Positions 54,991-63,270 of a DNA stretch of 64,000 nt are shown piece after piece. The stretch covers positions 155,553 to 219,552 of the forward strand of contig CAMCRZ010000002.1 of assembly GCA_945877425.1 (NCBI GenBank). Reading direction: 5' to 3'. Position numbers and translations under genes: made by a program. How positions within the stretch are numbered: the first letter of the stretch is position 1; each line of letters opens with the position of its first letter. The notes beneath the pieces are model-generated. The model was not told the DNA's origin and did not search any database. It worked only from the letters and a program-made list of their open reading frames with translations. The stretch comes from an uncultured Treponema sp. Its GTDB lineage: Bacteria; Spirochaetota; Spirochaetia; Treponematales; Treponemataceae.

Positions 54991-56196
54991 TTACATTTGC
55001 GTTGCAACGTGTTCAAGCGATGGAAGGATTTCCGTTACACGAACACCAAAGTTTTCGTCAATAACTACAACTTCACCTTTTGCAATAGGCTTATGATTTA
55101 CAAGAATGTCTACAGGTTCACCGGCAAGCTTATCAAGCTCAATGATAGTACCTTCGCCCATTCCAAGAATGCTTTTGATGGTTCTTTCTGTACGACCAAG
55201 TTCTACAGTCATTTCCATCTTAACATCCATGATAAGACCGATGTTGCCCTGTTCTCCTGCACTTAAAGGCTGAGTTAAATTCGGGAAAGACAGAGACTGA
55301 ACGTTAGGCGGTACCTGCATTTGAGTCATACCCATGCCGCCCATAGCACCCATTGGCTGCATTCCGCCCATCTGAGCCATACCGTTCATTGCTGCCATAT
55401 TGCCCATGCCGCCCATAGAGCCCATCGGCTGCATTCCGCCCATCTGATTTGGAGGGAAACCGCCGCTGAAAACGTTTTGTGCAGGCATACCCATTGTCAT
55501 TCCGGCAGGAGCGCCCATAGCTGAAGCACCTGAATCAGAAGAAGCAGAACTTCCGCCTAAAGCACGAACCATTCCTTCTGCAACGGAACCGCTTACTGCT
55601 TCCCAGATAGTGTAATTTTCTCCGTCAAAAGTAATAGGATAAGTAAACAATGCAAACTTGTTCTGAGGCATACGTACCATTGCTTTAGGAAGATTTACAG
55701 CTTCCGGAGGATTTGTAACAAGTCCTGGAAGTTTACCGCCTTTGCTAAGTTCAGTAATTTCACCGCCAGACATAGACGAAATAACTTCTGACAAAACAGA
55801 AAGTCCCATATCGTCAAGGGCAGGATTTTCTTCTTTATTGATTAAGCTTACAAGTTTAGTTGCCAGTTCAGTAGAAAGAACAAAAAGGTGATCTCCTACA
55901 AGACCGGTAGAATAATCAGCCATAACGGTAATTACAACTTCCGGCAGTTTAGACATAAAGATATCACGGTCAACAGCTTCAACTTCCGGAGTTCCCACAG
56001 TTGTATCTTTTTCCGTCATATTTTTTACGACTTCACCAATTTTGTCTTTGATTCTTGAGGCAAAATCTTTTAAAACAACAGTATCAATACTCGCATCAGG
56101 CACAATGGAAGAAGTTCCTCCTGAAGTGAGGCCACCCATGTCTACGCCAGACAATAATGCATCAATTTCTTCCTGTGATATAGATCCTTCACTCAT
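54991..56196 (-). CDS. fliY: Flagellar motor switch protein FliY/FliN with Met-Gly-rich linker
   Basis: 401 aa. The N-terminal CheY-P-binding-like motif is ISQEEIDALLSG. A CheC/FliY-type domain (about 85-230) follows. A Met/Gly/Pro-rich linker (about 230-300) has two copies of MGGMQPMG.MGGMGN or MGGMGM. The C-terminal SpoA domain (about 315-395) has MDVKMEMTVELGRT and KLAGEPVDILVNHKPIAKGEVVVIDENFGVRV. It forms the C-ring with FliM and FliG. It overlaps fliM by 4 nt. Confidence 0.93.
   Translation of the reverse strand: MSEGSISQEEIDALLSGVDMGGLTSGGTSSIVPDASIDTVVLKDFASRIKDKIGEVVKNMTEKDTTVGTPEVEAVDRDIFMSKLPEVVITVMADYSTGLVGDHLFVLSTELATKLVSLINKEENPALDDMGLSVLSEVISSMSGGEITELSKGGKLPGLVTNPPEAVNLPKAMVRMPQNKFALFTYPITFDGENYTIWEAVSGSVAEGMVRALGGSSASSDSGASAMGAPAGMTMGMPAQNVFSGGFPPNQMGGMQPMGSMGGMGNMAAMNGMAQMGGMQPMGAMGGMGMTQMQVPPNVQSLSFPNLTQPLSAGEQGNIGLIMDVKMEMTVELGRTERTIKSILGMGEGTIIELDKLAGEPVDILVNHKPIAKGEVVVIDENFGVRVTEILPSLEHVATQM
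55320..55490. repeat. Internal repeat encoding the Met-Gly-rich linker of FliY
   Basis: Two imperfect DNA copies, sharing GGCTGCATTCCGCCCATCTG, start about 70 bp apart inside fliY and encode the near-duplicate MGGMQPMG-type segments. Confidence 0.7.
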
Positions 56197-57227
56197 ATAG
56201 TTTCTTCTCCTTCTGCGCTGAGTTCTTCAAACTCTTCGTCTTGAATTTCTTCTATTTTTTCAATGATTTGAACTGCCATTTTTTTCCCTACAACACCAGG
56301 CTGACAGTAAAACTTTTTCTTACCGCCAACACTTAATGGCAAAGGGTCACCCACTTTAGCAGAATCAAGCCGTACAACATCACCTACACGTAAACTTAAA
56401 ACGTCACGGATAGGAATTTTAATTGAACCTACTTCCGCAACAATCTGCATGGAAACATCAGAAAGCTTTTCTTTAAGGGTACTCAGATATTGGGTTGTAG
56501 AACCACGACGCACTGAGCTGAACCAGAAAGAAGATGAAAGCTTGGAAACAATAGGCTCAATCGTAATATAAGGAATACAGATATTCATCATACCTGCTTC
56601 TTCTGCAATTTTAATTTCCAAAGTTACAAGAATAACCATTTCGTTAGGTGGAACAATCTGTGCAAACTGAGGATTTGTTTCAATCTGCTGAAGTCTAGGG
56701 CGCAAATCAATTACCTGAGTCCAGGCTTCCCTCATGTTAGCCAGAATACGAACGATAATTCCTTCCATAACGGACTGTTCAATATCAGTAAGGTCACGGT
56801 TTACTTTGCCTTCAGTTTCACCTTTTCCGCCGAACAAACGGTCTATCATAATAAAAGTGATTTCCGGAGCAATTTCAAGAACGGCATTTCCTTTTAAAGG
56901 ATCCATGTTTATGACGGCAAGAGTTGTAGGCGTTGGAATGGAACGGATAAATTCCTCGTAAGTAAGCTGATCAACTGAAGCAACGTGTACGTGAACAAGA
57001 GAACGAAGTTGTGCAGAAAGGCTTGTTGTAGTAAGACGGGCAAAAGTTTCATGCATATTCGAAACAGTACGAATCTGTTCTTTTGAGAATTTATCTGGTC
57101 GCCTAAAGTCGTAAATCTTAATGCGCCTGGTGTCACTAACCGGCTTAAACTCTTCAGATTCACTTTCACCTGAACTGATTGCCTGTAAAAGCTGGTCAAT
57201 TTCATCTTGTGACAGAACTTCGTTCAT
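56193..57227 (-). CDS. fliM: Flagellar motor switch protein FliM
   Basis: 344 aa. The N-terminal CheY-P-binding motif is LSQDEIDQLLQAI. The CheC-like middle domain includes RPDKFSKEQIRTVSNMHETFARL and IDRLFGGKGE. The C-terminal SpoA domain has GDVVRLDSAKVGDPLPLSVGGKKKFYCQPGVVGKKMAV. It receives the chemotaxis signal at the C-ring. The ribosome site lies in a short tandem duplication just upstream. Confidence 0.96.
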   Translation of the reverse strand: MNEVLSQDEIDQLLQAISSGESESEEFKPVSDTRRIKIYDFRRPDKFSKEQIRTVSNMHETFARLTTTSLSAQLRSLVHVHVASVDQLTYEEFIRSIPTPTTLAVINMDPLKGNAVLEIAPEITFIMIDRLFGGKGETEGKVNRDLTDIEQSVMEGIIVRILANMREAWTQVIDLRPRLQQIETNPQFAQIVPPNEMVILVTLEIKIAEEAGMMNICIPYITIEPIVSKLSSSFWFSSVRRGSTTQYLSTLKEKLSDVSMQIVAEVGSIKIPIRDVLSLRVGDVVRLDSAKVGDPLPLSVGGKKKFYCQPGVVGKKMAVQIIEKIEEIQDEEFEELSAEGEETI

Positions 57228-57256
57228 CTTTTAATTCCACCTTTTAATTCCAATCA
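57228..57256. repeat. 13-bp tandem duplication covering the fliM ribosome site
   Basis: On the - strand, TGGAATTAAAAG occurs twice in succession immediately before the fliM ATG, so the GGA-containing ribosome site is duplicated. Confidence 0.55.
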
Positions 57257-57257
57257 A

Positions 57258-57806
57258 TTACTGCTGCCTTACAACACTGAAGAAAGTAAACTGAACATCC
57301 CTGATTCTTGACGTACTTAAAATATCATCATTAAGCTGATCACGAATCTGCTGCCTTAAAATGTCTTCGTTTTTTGCATCCAGTTCATCTGCTGTTTTTT
57401 CAGCAAAATATCTTCTTAAAAATGCCCTTATTTCAACAATTCTTGCGGTAATTTCTGAAGAAGCCTGCTTATCATCTTTTTTGTAGCCAAGACTAAGTTC
57501 TACAGTAACGCTGGCAGGAATAGGATCGCTTGTCTGTGTCCTTATCTGCTCTATTGAAGAATACCAATCGTAAAATTCACGTTCAGTTTTATATTCTTCT
57601 GCAACAGGAACAAAAGACTGAGAACCGCCCTTGCTTCCCATAACTTTATTAACGATAACGGCAATAGTTACTACAAGAATGATTGCTGCTATTGCAATTA
57701 AAATCCATTTCAGAAGTCCAGTGAAAATACCGCCGACATTTCCTTTTTTAGATACGGAACCGCCGCCAAGGTCTCCGCTTATATCGTCTGCTGCTTCATC
57801 TGCCAT
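57258..57806 (-). CDS. fliL: Flagellar basal-body protein FliL
   Basis: 182 aa with one membrane helix at about residues 30-55 (LLKWILIAIAAIILVVTIAVIVNKVMG). A periplasmic FliL domain follows, ending in DDILSTSRIRDVQFTFFSVVRQQ. It associates with the stator and helps torque generation. It is encoded between motB and fliM. Confidence 0.92.
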   Translation of the reverse strand: MADEAADDISGDLGGGSVSKKGNVGGIFTGLLKWILIAIAAIILVVTIAVIVNKVMGSKGGSQSFVPVAEEYKTEREFYDWYSSIEQIRTQTSDPIPASVTVELSLGYKKDDKQASSEITARIVEIRAFLRRYFAEKTADELDAKNEDILRQQIRDQLNDDILSTSRIRDVQFTFFSVVRQQ

Positions 57807-57911
57807 ATTTTCCTCCTGAAATTAAAACTTTTCTCTTTTATATATTCGGTTTTTTTTATTCGCTACATTAGGATTTCTAACTGTAATTCATTTTATAATA
57901 TACATTTATAG

Positions 57912-58634
57912 CTAGAAATGTCCGTCATCAAGTATTACTACGTCAACACGCCTGTTGTAAGCCCTTCCCTGTGCCGTATCATTACTGAATTTAGGCCTTG
58001 TATCAGCGTAACCTGCAATGGAAAACTGCTGCTCATCAACTCCCAAATCAGAAAGAAAATGAAGGACGTTAGCCGCTCTTGCAGAAGAAAGTTCCCAGTT
58101 GCTTTTATATTCACTGCCTGCAGAAACAGGTACATTATCAGTGTGGCCTTCTATGCGCCATTTTCTTCCTGCAACTTCCGGTGAATTGAAAAAAGCAAAC
58201 AGTTTCTGCAAAACTTCTCTGGAAGCTTCAAGGTTCAGTTCTGCACTTCCTTCCTGAAAAAAAGTATCTGAAGCAAGGGAAATAATTATGCCGCGCTCGT
58301 CACTTGTAAGAGTTACTTTGTTTGATTTTACTTCCGGCGTAAAACTGCTGACAGCTTTTTTATATGCAGCACCTAAAGCCTTACCTTTTTCAAGAGAAGG
58401 CAAGGCACTTACAACATTTCCTAAATCAGAAAGGCTTCCAGGGCTTACAGAAAGTCCTCCGCCTGTATTGTTATTTGAAATAGATGCCTGCAAAGCTGCC
58501 ATTTGAACGGCATCACTTTCTGAAGGATCGTAAAGCATAACGAAAAAGCAAAGCATAAGAGTAATCATATCACCATAAGTGCCCTGCCAGGCTGTAGACG
58601 GTTTAGCAGGCTCTTTCTTTTCTTTTTTAGCCAT
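57912..58634 (-). CDS. motB: Flagellar stator protein MotB
   Basis: 240 aa. The N-terminal membrane helix has the essential proton/ion Asp in TYGDMITLMLCFFVMLY. The C-terminal OmpA-like peptidoglycan-binding domain has WRIEGHTDNVPV and NWELSSARAANVLHFL. It forms the stator channel with MotA. Its start lies 2 nt after the motA stop. Confidence 0.95.
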   Translation of the reverse strand: MAKKEKKEPAKPSTAWQGTYGDMITLMLCFFVMLYDPSESDAVQMAALQASISNNNTGGGLSVSPGSLSDLGNVVSALPSLEKGKALGAAYKKAVSSFTPEVKSNKVTLTSDERGIIISLASDTFFQEGSAELNLEASREVLQKLFAFFNSPEVAGRKWRIEGHTDNVPVSAGSEYKSNWELSSARAANVLHFLSDLGVDEQQFSIAGYADTRPKFSNDTAQGRAYNRRVDVVILDDGHF

Positions 58635-58636
58635 TT

Positions 58637-59419
58637 TTAATCCTTTAATACATCAGATTCAATTGTTTTTCTAGTTTTAGGGTCAAGATAAGTTAAAAGT
58701 TTCTGTGCAAGAATACGGGGATTGTCTCCTGTCTGAATGGAAAGAATTCCTTCCAGAATCATTTCCTTTGCGTTCATTTCTGCAGTATTCTGTGCAATAA
58801 GTTTAGTTGCCATGGAACCGAACAGCCAGTTTGCAAGCATGGAACCGTAAAGTGTTGTAATAAGGGCAACCGCCATGTTTGGACCAAGGGAACTCTTATC
58901 TTCAAGGTTGTTCAACATACCGATAAGACCGATAACCGTACCCATCATTCCCCAGCCAGGAGCATAACCTGCCCACTGAGTTACAACGCCAGCCCATTCC
59001 ATATGACGCGCTTCTGTCTGTGCCATTTCGTTTTCCAGAATGGAACGTATTGCAGCACCGTCACTTCCGTCAACCATAAGGCGAAGACCTTCCTTAAGGA
59101 ATTTGTCGTCAATATCTTCCAGACCTTCTTCCAAGGCAAGAATACCTTCCCTACGGGCTTTTTCTGCTAAGTTTACCATATTCTGAACGGAAGTTTTTTC
59201 GCCATAATCGTAAGTTTTAAATGTTCTTCCTATAACGCCCCACAGACCAAGTGCAACCTTTAAAGGAGACGAAACGAAAAGAGCCATATATGAACCGCCC
59301 ACAACAATAATAAGGGACGGAACGTCAATAATACCGCCTATAGAACTTCCTGAAGAAAAAACGCCAAGAAGAACCATTGCAACACCACCAACAAATCCGA
59401 TTAATGTAGCTATATCCAT
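58637..59419 (-). CDS. motA: Flagellar stator protein MotA
   Basis: 260 aa with four membrane helices. It has the cytoplasmic torque loop (MVNLAEKARREGILALEEGLEDIDDKFLKEGLRLMVDG) and the conserved PGWGMMGTVIGLIGML and SLGPNMAVALITTLYGS. It drives flagellar rotation with MotB. GGAG lies upstream of the ATG. Confidence 0.96.
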   Translation of the reverse strand: MDIATLIGFVGGVAMVLLGVFSSGSSIGGIIDVPSLIIVVGGSYMALFVSSPLKVALGLWGVIGRTFKTYDYGEKTSVQNMVNLAEKARREGILALEEGLEDIDDKFLKEGLRLMVDGSDGAAIRSILENEMAQTEARHMEWAGVVTQWAGYAPGWGMMGTVIGLIGMLNNLEDKSSLGPNMAVALITTLYGSMLANWLFGSMATKLIAQNTAEMNAKEMILEGILSIQTGDNPRILAQKLLTYLDPKTRKTIESDVLKD

Positions 59420-59464
59420 TTATAAAATCTCCGTCGCTATAGTAAATTTTACAGTAAGATGCCG

Positions 59465-59662
59465 TTATAATTCCTGATTAAGTGCACCGATTTTCTGCCT
59501 GTATTCAACAATGCGCTGAATAACGACATCAGGCTTTTCCAGAACTACAACAGTTTTTCCAGAAAGAAGTGAAATAGTAAGATCAGGCTTTTCTTCCATA
59601 CTTTCAATCTGATGAGGATTTATCCAGTACTTTTTACCGTTGATTCTAGTTACTTCAATCAT
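59465..59662 (-). CDS. flbD: Flagellar protein FlbD
   Basis: 65 aa. It has the family opening MIEVTRINGKKYWINPHQIESMEEKPDLTISLLSGKTVVV. The ORF track starts 8 codons upstream; homologues begin at MIEVTR, so I set the start at the ATG 59662. A TTGACG-N17-CATTAT promoter ends 11 nt before this ATG, which also excludes the longer start. It is the first gene of the long motility operon. Its biochemical role is unknown. Confidence 0.88.
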   Translation of the reverse strand: MIEVTRINGKKYWINPHQIESMEEKPDLTISLLSGKTVVVLEKPDVVIQRIVEYRQKIGALNQEL

Positions 59663-59673
59663 ATCAATATGTA

Positions 59674-59702
59674 ATAATGAACGCAAATAAATGCACCGTC
59701 AA
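59674..59702 (-). promoter_or_regulatory. Predicted promoter of the flbD-motA-fliL-flhA flagellar operon
   Basis: On the - strand, -35 TTGACG (5 of 6) and -10 CATTAT (4 of 6) with 17-bp spacing. It would give a leader of about 4-5 nt. No sigma-28 type TAAA/GCCGATAA element is seen. Confidence 0.5.
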
Positions 59703-59815
59703 GTATTAAACCATACTTTTTTGAAAATTTCTAGTATCGTACTGTCTAAAAATCAGCGTAACGCAAACCTTCATAGCTTGAACTTAATGCACAAAACGCC
59801 CCTCTTTTTGAAATA

Positions 59816-59829
59816 ATATAACGTTATAT
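59816..59829. promoter_or_regulatory. 14-bp perfect palindrome between flbD and the response-regulator gene
   Basis: ATATAACGTTATAT lies about 36 bp upstream of the -35 of the 59900 gene, a position suited to an operator or activator site. It could be autoregulatory. It is AT-rich, so chance cannot be excluded. Confidence 0.35.
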
Positions 59830-59864
59830 GCCGTAACAATCCTGAACTTATAACAAAAAAATTA

Positions 59865-59893
59865 TTGCCTATAAAAGAAATTGCTTTTAAAAT
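59865..59893 (+). promoter_or_regulatory. Predicted leaderless promoter of the OmpR-type regulator
   Basis: -35 TTGCCT and -10 TAAAAT with 17-bp spacing. The -10 ends 6 nt before the ATG at 59900 and no Shine-Dalgarno is visible. Confidence 0.55.
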
Positions 59894-59899
59894 CAAGCT

Positions 59900-60592
59900 A
59901 TGAAAAGTAAAATTCTCATTATTGAAGATGTGCCTGAAATGGCTGAACTTATCAAAATGTACATGGAAAACGCAGGGTTTGAAGTGTCTGCCTTTGAAAC
60001 TGCAGAAACTGCCCTTGAAGCACTTAAAACTTCCTCTGCTCCTGATTTAGTTCTTCTTGACTTAAACCTGCCTGGAATGAGCGGACTTGAGTTTTTAAAG
60101 AATTTTAGAAGCAACTACAAGGCAACTATTCCTGTCATAATTGTTTCTGCAAGAGATGCTGATGAAGATATAATTACCGGTTTAGGTTACGGTGCCGATG
60201 AATTTGTTACAAAGCCTTTCAGCCCTAAAGTTCTTGTTGCAAAAGTAAAGTCAAAGCTTGACAGGCTTATTGCTACGGAAGCTTCTGTGGAAGAAACCAT
60301 AACTTTCGGTCCCTATACTCTTTTGTGCAACAGCTGCGTCTTGAAAAAAGGCTCGGAAAAAATTCCTCTTTCTACAAAAGAATATGAAGTTCTTGAATAC
60401 CTTGTACGCCATGACGGTGAACCTTTAAATCCTGAAACTATATACGACAATGTATGGAAAGTAGCTTACGGAGACATTACGGCAGTTGCAGTTTACATTC
60501 AGCGCTTAAGGAAAAAAATTGAAGACGACCCTGCCCATCCTAAGTACATTACTACGATTTTCGGAATGGGATATAAATTCCAGCGTAATTAA
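59900..60592 (+). CDS. OmpR/PhoB-family response regulator
   Basis: 230 aa. The receiver domain (1-115) has the phospho-Asp in LVLLDLNLPGMSG, Thr/Ser in IVSARD and Lys in FVTKPFSP. The C-terminal winged helix (about 130-228) has LSTKEYEVLEYLV and ITAVAVYIQRLRKKIEDDPAHPKYITTIFGMGYKF. Its kinase partner follows after 8 nt. The target genes are unknown, and the stimulus is not readable from sequence. Confidence 0.94.
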   Translation: MKSKILIIEDVPEMAELIKMYMENAGFEVSAFETAETALEALKTSSAPDLVLLDLNLPGMSGLEFLKNFRSNYKATIPVIIVSARDADEDIITGLGYGADEFVTKPFSPKVLVAKVKSKLDRLIATEASVEETITFGPYTLLCNSCVLKKGSEKIPLSTKEYEVLEYLVRHDGEPLNPETIYDNVWKVAYGDITAVAVYIQRLRKKIEDDPAHPKYITTIFGMGYKFQRN

Positions 60593-60600
60593 GAGTCAAA

Positions 60601-61989
60601 ATGAAAATCAAAACCCAGTTCACCATCTTAATCCTTGTAGTGATTTTTATTCCTCTCGTTGCAGTTGTAACTGTACCTGTTTACCATTACATCTGTTCTC
60701 CTGAAAGATATCTTTTAAAAGGCTACAAAGAAGTAAGGAATCTTGACATAATTGATTTAACTGAAGATTCCTGGAATGCAATTGAAAAAATGATAAGCCA
60801 CGTTCCGCCTAACGTGGAGATTCTTGTTTATTACGATTCTACTGTAATACTTTCCAATTTTCCTGAATTCAAAAACGGCACTAAATGTCACCCTGCAGAT
60901 ATTTTTGATCTTATTCAGAGTACAAGCTACAAGTATGATTATCAGGTGCAGGATCCTTACATGGGCAAATCCTATAACAAGGGAAATTCCATAAACGATT
61001 ATTTTCTTGTAATAAGCCGCTCTCCTGTTTACAGTGCAAACCACAAAAAGTTTCCAAGCTTTGTACTTCCGGCTTTTCTGGGAATAGTCATATTTGAATT
61101 CATTGCAGTTATCCTTATTTTCCAAATTTCCCGGAACATATCAAAATCCATAATATCTATTGAAGAAAAAACTCATAAAATTGCAGACGGAGAACTGGAC
61201 ACTCAGGTAGAAGAATTAGGCAGGCAGAAAAATCCGAATGAAATTACGTCTTTGCTTTTAAGTCTAGATAAAATGCGCATTTCACTGAAAGACGATCAGG
61301 AAAGGCGGACTAAATTCATTATGGGAATAAGCCACGATTTGCGCACACCTGTTGCCCTTATAAAAGGATACACTGAAGCCATTACTGACGGTGTTGTTAC
61401 CGACATGGATTCAATTAAAAAATCTCTTGGAATAATCCACACTAAGGCAGATCAGCTGGAAAATATGATTAACGACCTTATAAATTACGTCAAGCTGAGC
61501 AGTTCTGAATGGAAACGTGATTTAGTAAAATCAAAAATCAAGCCTTTCCTTGAAAATTTTGCTTCTTCCATAGAAAACACAGGCGAATTTTACAAGAGGA
61601 CTATTGTTACGAACATACAGATTAACGATGACGTTGAAATTGCTTACGACGAAAAGCTGTGCCAGCACGTTCTGGAAAACATTTACAGCAATGCAATAAG
61701 ATATTCTCAGGAAGGAGGAACTGTTTCTTTTTCTGCCGTTCAGGACGATGATTTCATTAAAGTTTCCATTTCTGATACAGGACAAGGTATATCCGAAAAA
61801 GATATTGAGCATATTTTTGACCTTTTCTACAGAGGCACGAATTCAAGGCGTGAAGCAGGTTTCGGAATAGGATTGTCTTTTGTAAAAACTATTGTAGATA
61901 CAATGGGCTGGAAAATTTCAGTTTCATCAAAAGAAGATAAAGGCACAAGCTTTGTAATTACAATTCCTTACGACAAAAAAGGCACTTGA
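60601..61989 (+). CDS. Sensor histidine kinase with HAMP domain
   Basis: 462 aa. TM1 (about 9-30) and TM2 (about 156-178) flank an extracytoplasmic sensor domain of about 125 residues with no recognised family. HAMP (about 180-235), HisKA (H-box MGISHDLRTPVALIKGYTEAI) and HATPase (NIYSNAIRYS, ISDTGQGISEKD, GIGLSF) follow. It forms an operon with the upstream OmpR-type regulator. Its 3' end overlaps the convergent miaA by 22 nt, so the two messages are antisense to each other there. Confidence 0.94.
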   Translation: MKIKTQFTILILVVIFIPLVAVVTVPVYHYICSPERYLLKGYKEVRNLDIIDLTEDSWNAIEKMISHVPPNVEILVYYDSTVILSNFPEFKNGTKCHPADIFDLIQSTSYKYDYQVQDPYMGKSYNKGNSINDYFLVISRSPVYSANHKKFPSFVLPAFLGIVIFEFIAVILIFQISRNISKSIISIEEKTHKIADGELDTQVEELGRQKNPNEITSLLLSLDKMRISLKDDQERRTKFIMGISHDLRTPVALIKGYTEAITDGVVTDMDSIKKSLGIIHTKADQLENMINDLINYVKLSSSEWKRDLVKSKIKPFLENFASSIENTGEFYKRTIVTNIQINDDVEIAYDEKLCQHVLENIYSNAIRYSQEGGTVSFSAVQDDDFIKVSISDTGQGISEKDIEHIFDLFYRGTNSRREAGFGIGLSFVKTIVDTMGWKISVSSKEDKGTSFVITIPYDKKGT

Positions 61990-62906
61990 CGGCAGAATCC
62001 GCTTATTAAAGAGAAAATTTTCTCCTTATCGTCAGCGTCAACTGTAACAGCTTCAGGAATTCCCCGCATAAATGTGTACTGTTTTTTTGCATAATGATGA
62101 CTGTCTGATTTTATTTTTTCCTTAATCTGATTTTTGGTAAGTCCTTCTATAAAAAACTCGCTGTAACCGATTGCCTTCATTCCGGGGCTTTCGGCAGTAA
62201 AACCTTTTTCTTTCAGATGCTCTACTTCTTGGGCAAGACCGTTTTCAAACATTTTTTCTACACGAGCATCGATTCTTTCGTAAAGTTCGTCTTTATTTCT
62301 GTTTAATATTATTGTAAGGAAATCAAATTTTTTCCGCAAAGAATCAGGAAGTGAATAACTGCTTAAAGGCTTTCCTGAAGTGTAGTAAACTTCCAGTGCA
62401 CGGCATATTCTGTAAGCATCATTTTTATTGATTTTCCATGCGCTGTCAGGGTCAACGTGCTTAAGTTCAGCGTACATTTCTTCTTTTCCGACACGCTGCA
62501 GTTTTTCCTTCAGCTGTTCACGTATTAAAGGATTGCTTTCCGGTGTAACAGGCAGACCTAAAAGAAAGTTCCGTATATAAAACCCTGTTCCGCCTACAAC
62601 GAGAGGAATTTTCTTCCGCTCAAGGATTTCAGTGCACAAATCATCAGCCATGGTTATAAAATTTCCTACACCGAACTGTCTGTCAGGCTCAATTATATCC
62701 ACAAGATGATGAGGAATTTCTTTCTGCTCTTCCGGCGTTGGTTTTGCCGTTCCTATGTCAAGACCTTTGTATACCGCCTGAGAATCTGCACTTATAACTT
62801 CACCTTTGCCTTTAAAACAAGAAAGACTGCTTCTTCCAAACATTTCAGTGGCTAAAGCAGTCTTTCCGCAGGCAGTAGGTGCAAAAATTACTATTACCGG
62901 CTTCAA
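61968..62906 (-). CDS. miaA: tRNA dimethylallyltransferase
   Basis: 312 aa. It adds dimethylallyl to A37 of tRNAs reading UNN codons, using the isoprenoid product of the MEP pathway (ispG is in this window). The P-loop reads APTACGKTALATEMF, followed by ISADSQAVYKGLDIGTAKPTPEEQ, HHLVDIIEPD, GGTGFYIRNFLLG and KQYTFMR. The start codon is TTG (62906), 19 nt after rpoZ, without a strong Shine-Dalgarno, so expression probably depends on coupling. Confidence 0.96.
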   Translation of the reverse strand: MKPVIVIFAPTACGKTALATEMFGRSSLSCFKGKGEVISADSQAVYKGLDIGTAKPTPEEQKEIPHHLVDIIEPDRQFGVGNFITMADDLCTEILERKKIPLVVGGTGFYIRNFLLGLPVTPESNPLIREQLKEKLQRVGKEEMYAELKHVDPDSAWKINKNDAYRICRALEVYYTSGKPLSSYSLPDSLRKKFDFLTIILNRNKDELYERIDARVEKMFENGLAQEVEHLKEKGFTAESPGMKAIGYSEFFIEGLTKNQIKEKIKSDSHHYAKKQYTFMRGIPEAVTVDADDKEKIFSLISGFCRQVPFLS

Positions 62907-62925
62907 AATAATACCAGATGTAAAA

Positions 62926-63126
62926 TTACTTTTTTGGTGCTTCTATTGAATATTTTACTTCGCCTGTAAAAAGCTGACGTGCTGCAAGGCTTACAACTTT
63001 TCCGTCATAATCTTCAAGTTCTTCATCATCTATTTTTGCCAGCTGATATGCACGACGGCTTGCTGCTGCGGTAATTTCATACATTCCGCCTTTAAATTTA
63101 CACATTTCTTCAAGTGGAAAAATCAT
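62926..63126 (-). CDS. rpoZ: RNA polymerase omega subunit
   Basis: 66 aa. It has MIFPLEEMCKFKGGMYEITAAASRRAYQLAKI and a C-terminal SLAARQLFTGEVKY. The ORF track starts 9 codons upstream. I use the ATG at 63126 because AGAGG lies about 6 nt before it. Short, early-ending omega subunits are usual in spirochaetes. It is the first gene of the rpoZ-miaA unit. Confidence 0.85.
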   Translation of the reverse strand: MIFPLEEMCKFKGGMYEITAAASRRAYQLAKIDDEELEDYDGKVVSLAARQLFTGEVKYSIEAPKK

Positions 63127-63270
63127 ACAATACCTCTTTAAGTACGGCATCATAACATAAAATATTATTTCTGTCTATATTGTTGCAACTCTTCTGATGC
63201 AAAATAATTTCTCCTTGACAAAATTGCGAAAGGGGGGCATCTTCAACAAAATGTTTTTAAGGAGTTTTAC

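Noticed and set aside
55321-55524. His-rich + strand ORF (MSHTHAAHSTHWLHSAHL...), which looks like a metal-binding peptide
   Set aside because: It is the exact antisense of the Met/Gly-rich linker in fliY. Antisense ATG codons (CAT) give the His residues. It has no ribosome site or independent promoter.
63127-63153. Nine extra N-terminal codons of rpoZ in the ORF track
   Set aside because: The AGAGG ribosome site lies inside this stretch and points to the ATG at 63126. The extra residues do not resemble omega.
63215-63220. Consensus TTGACA upstream of the small lipoprotein
   Set aside because: A tempting -35, but no acceptable -10 lies 16-18 bp downstream (the sequence there is GC-rich), so I do not list a promoter.
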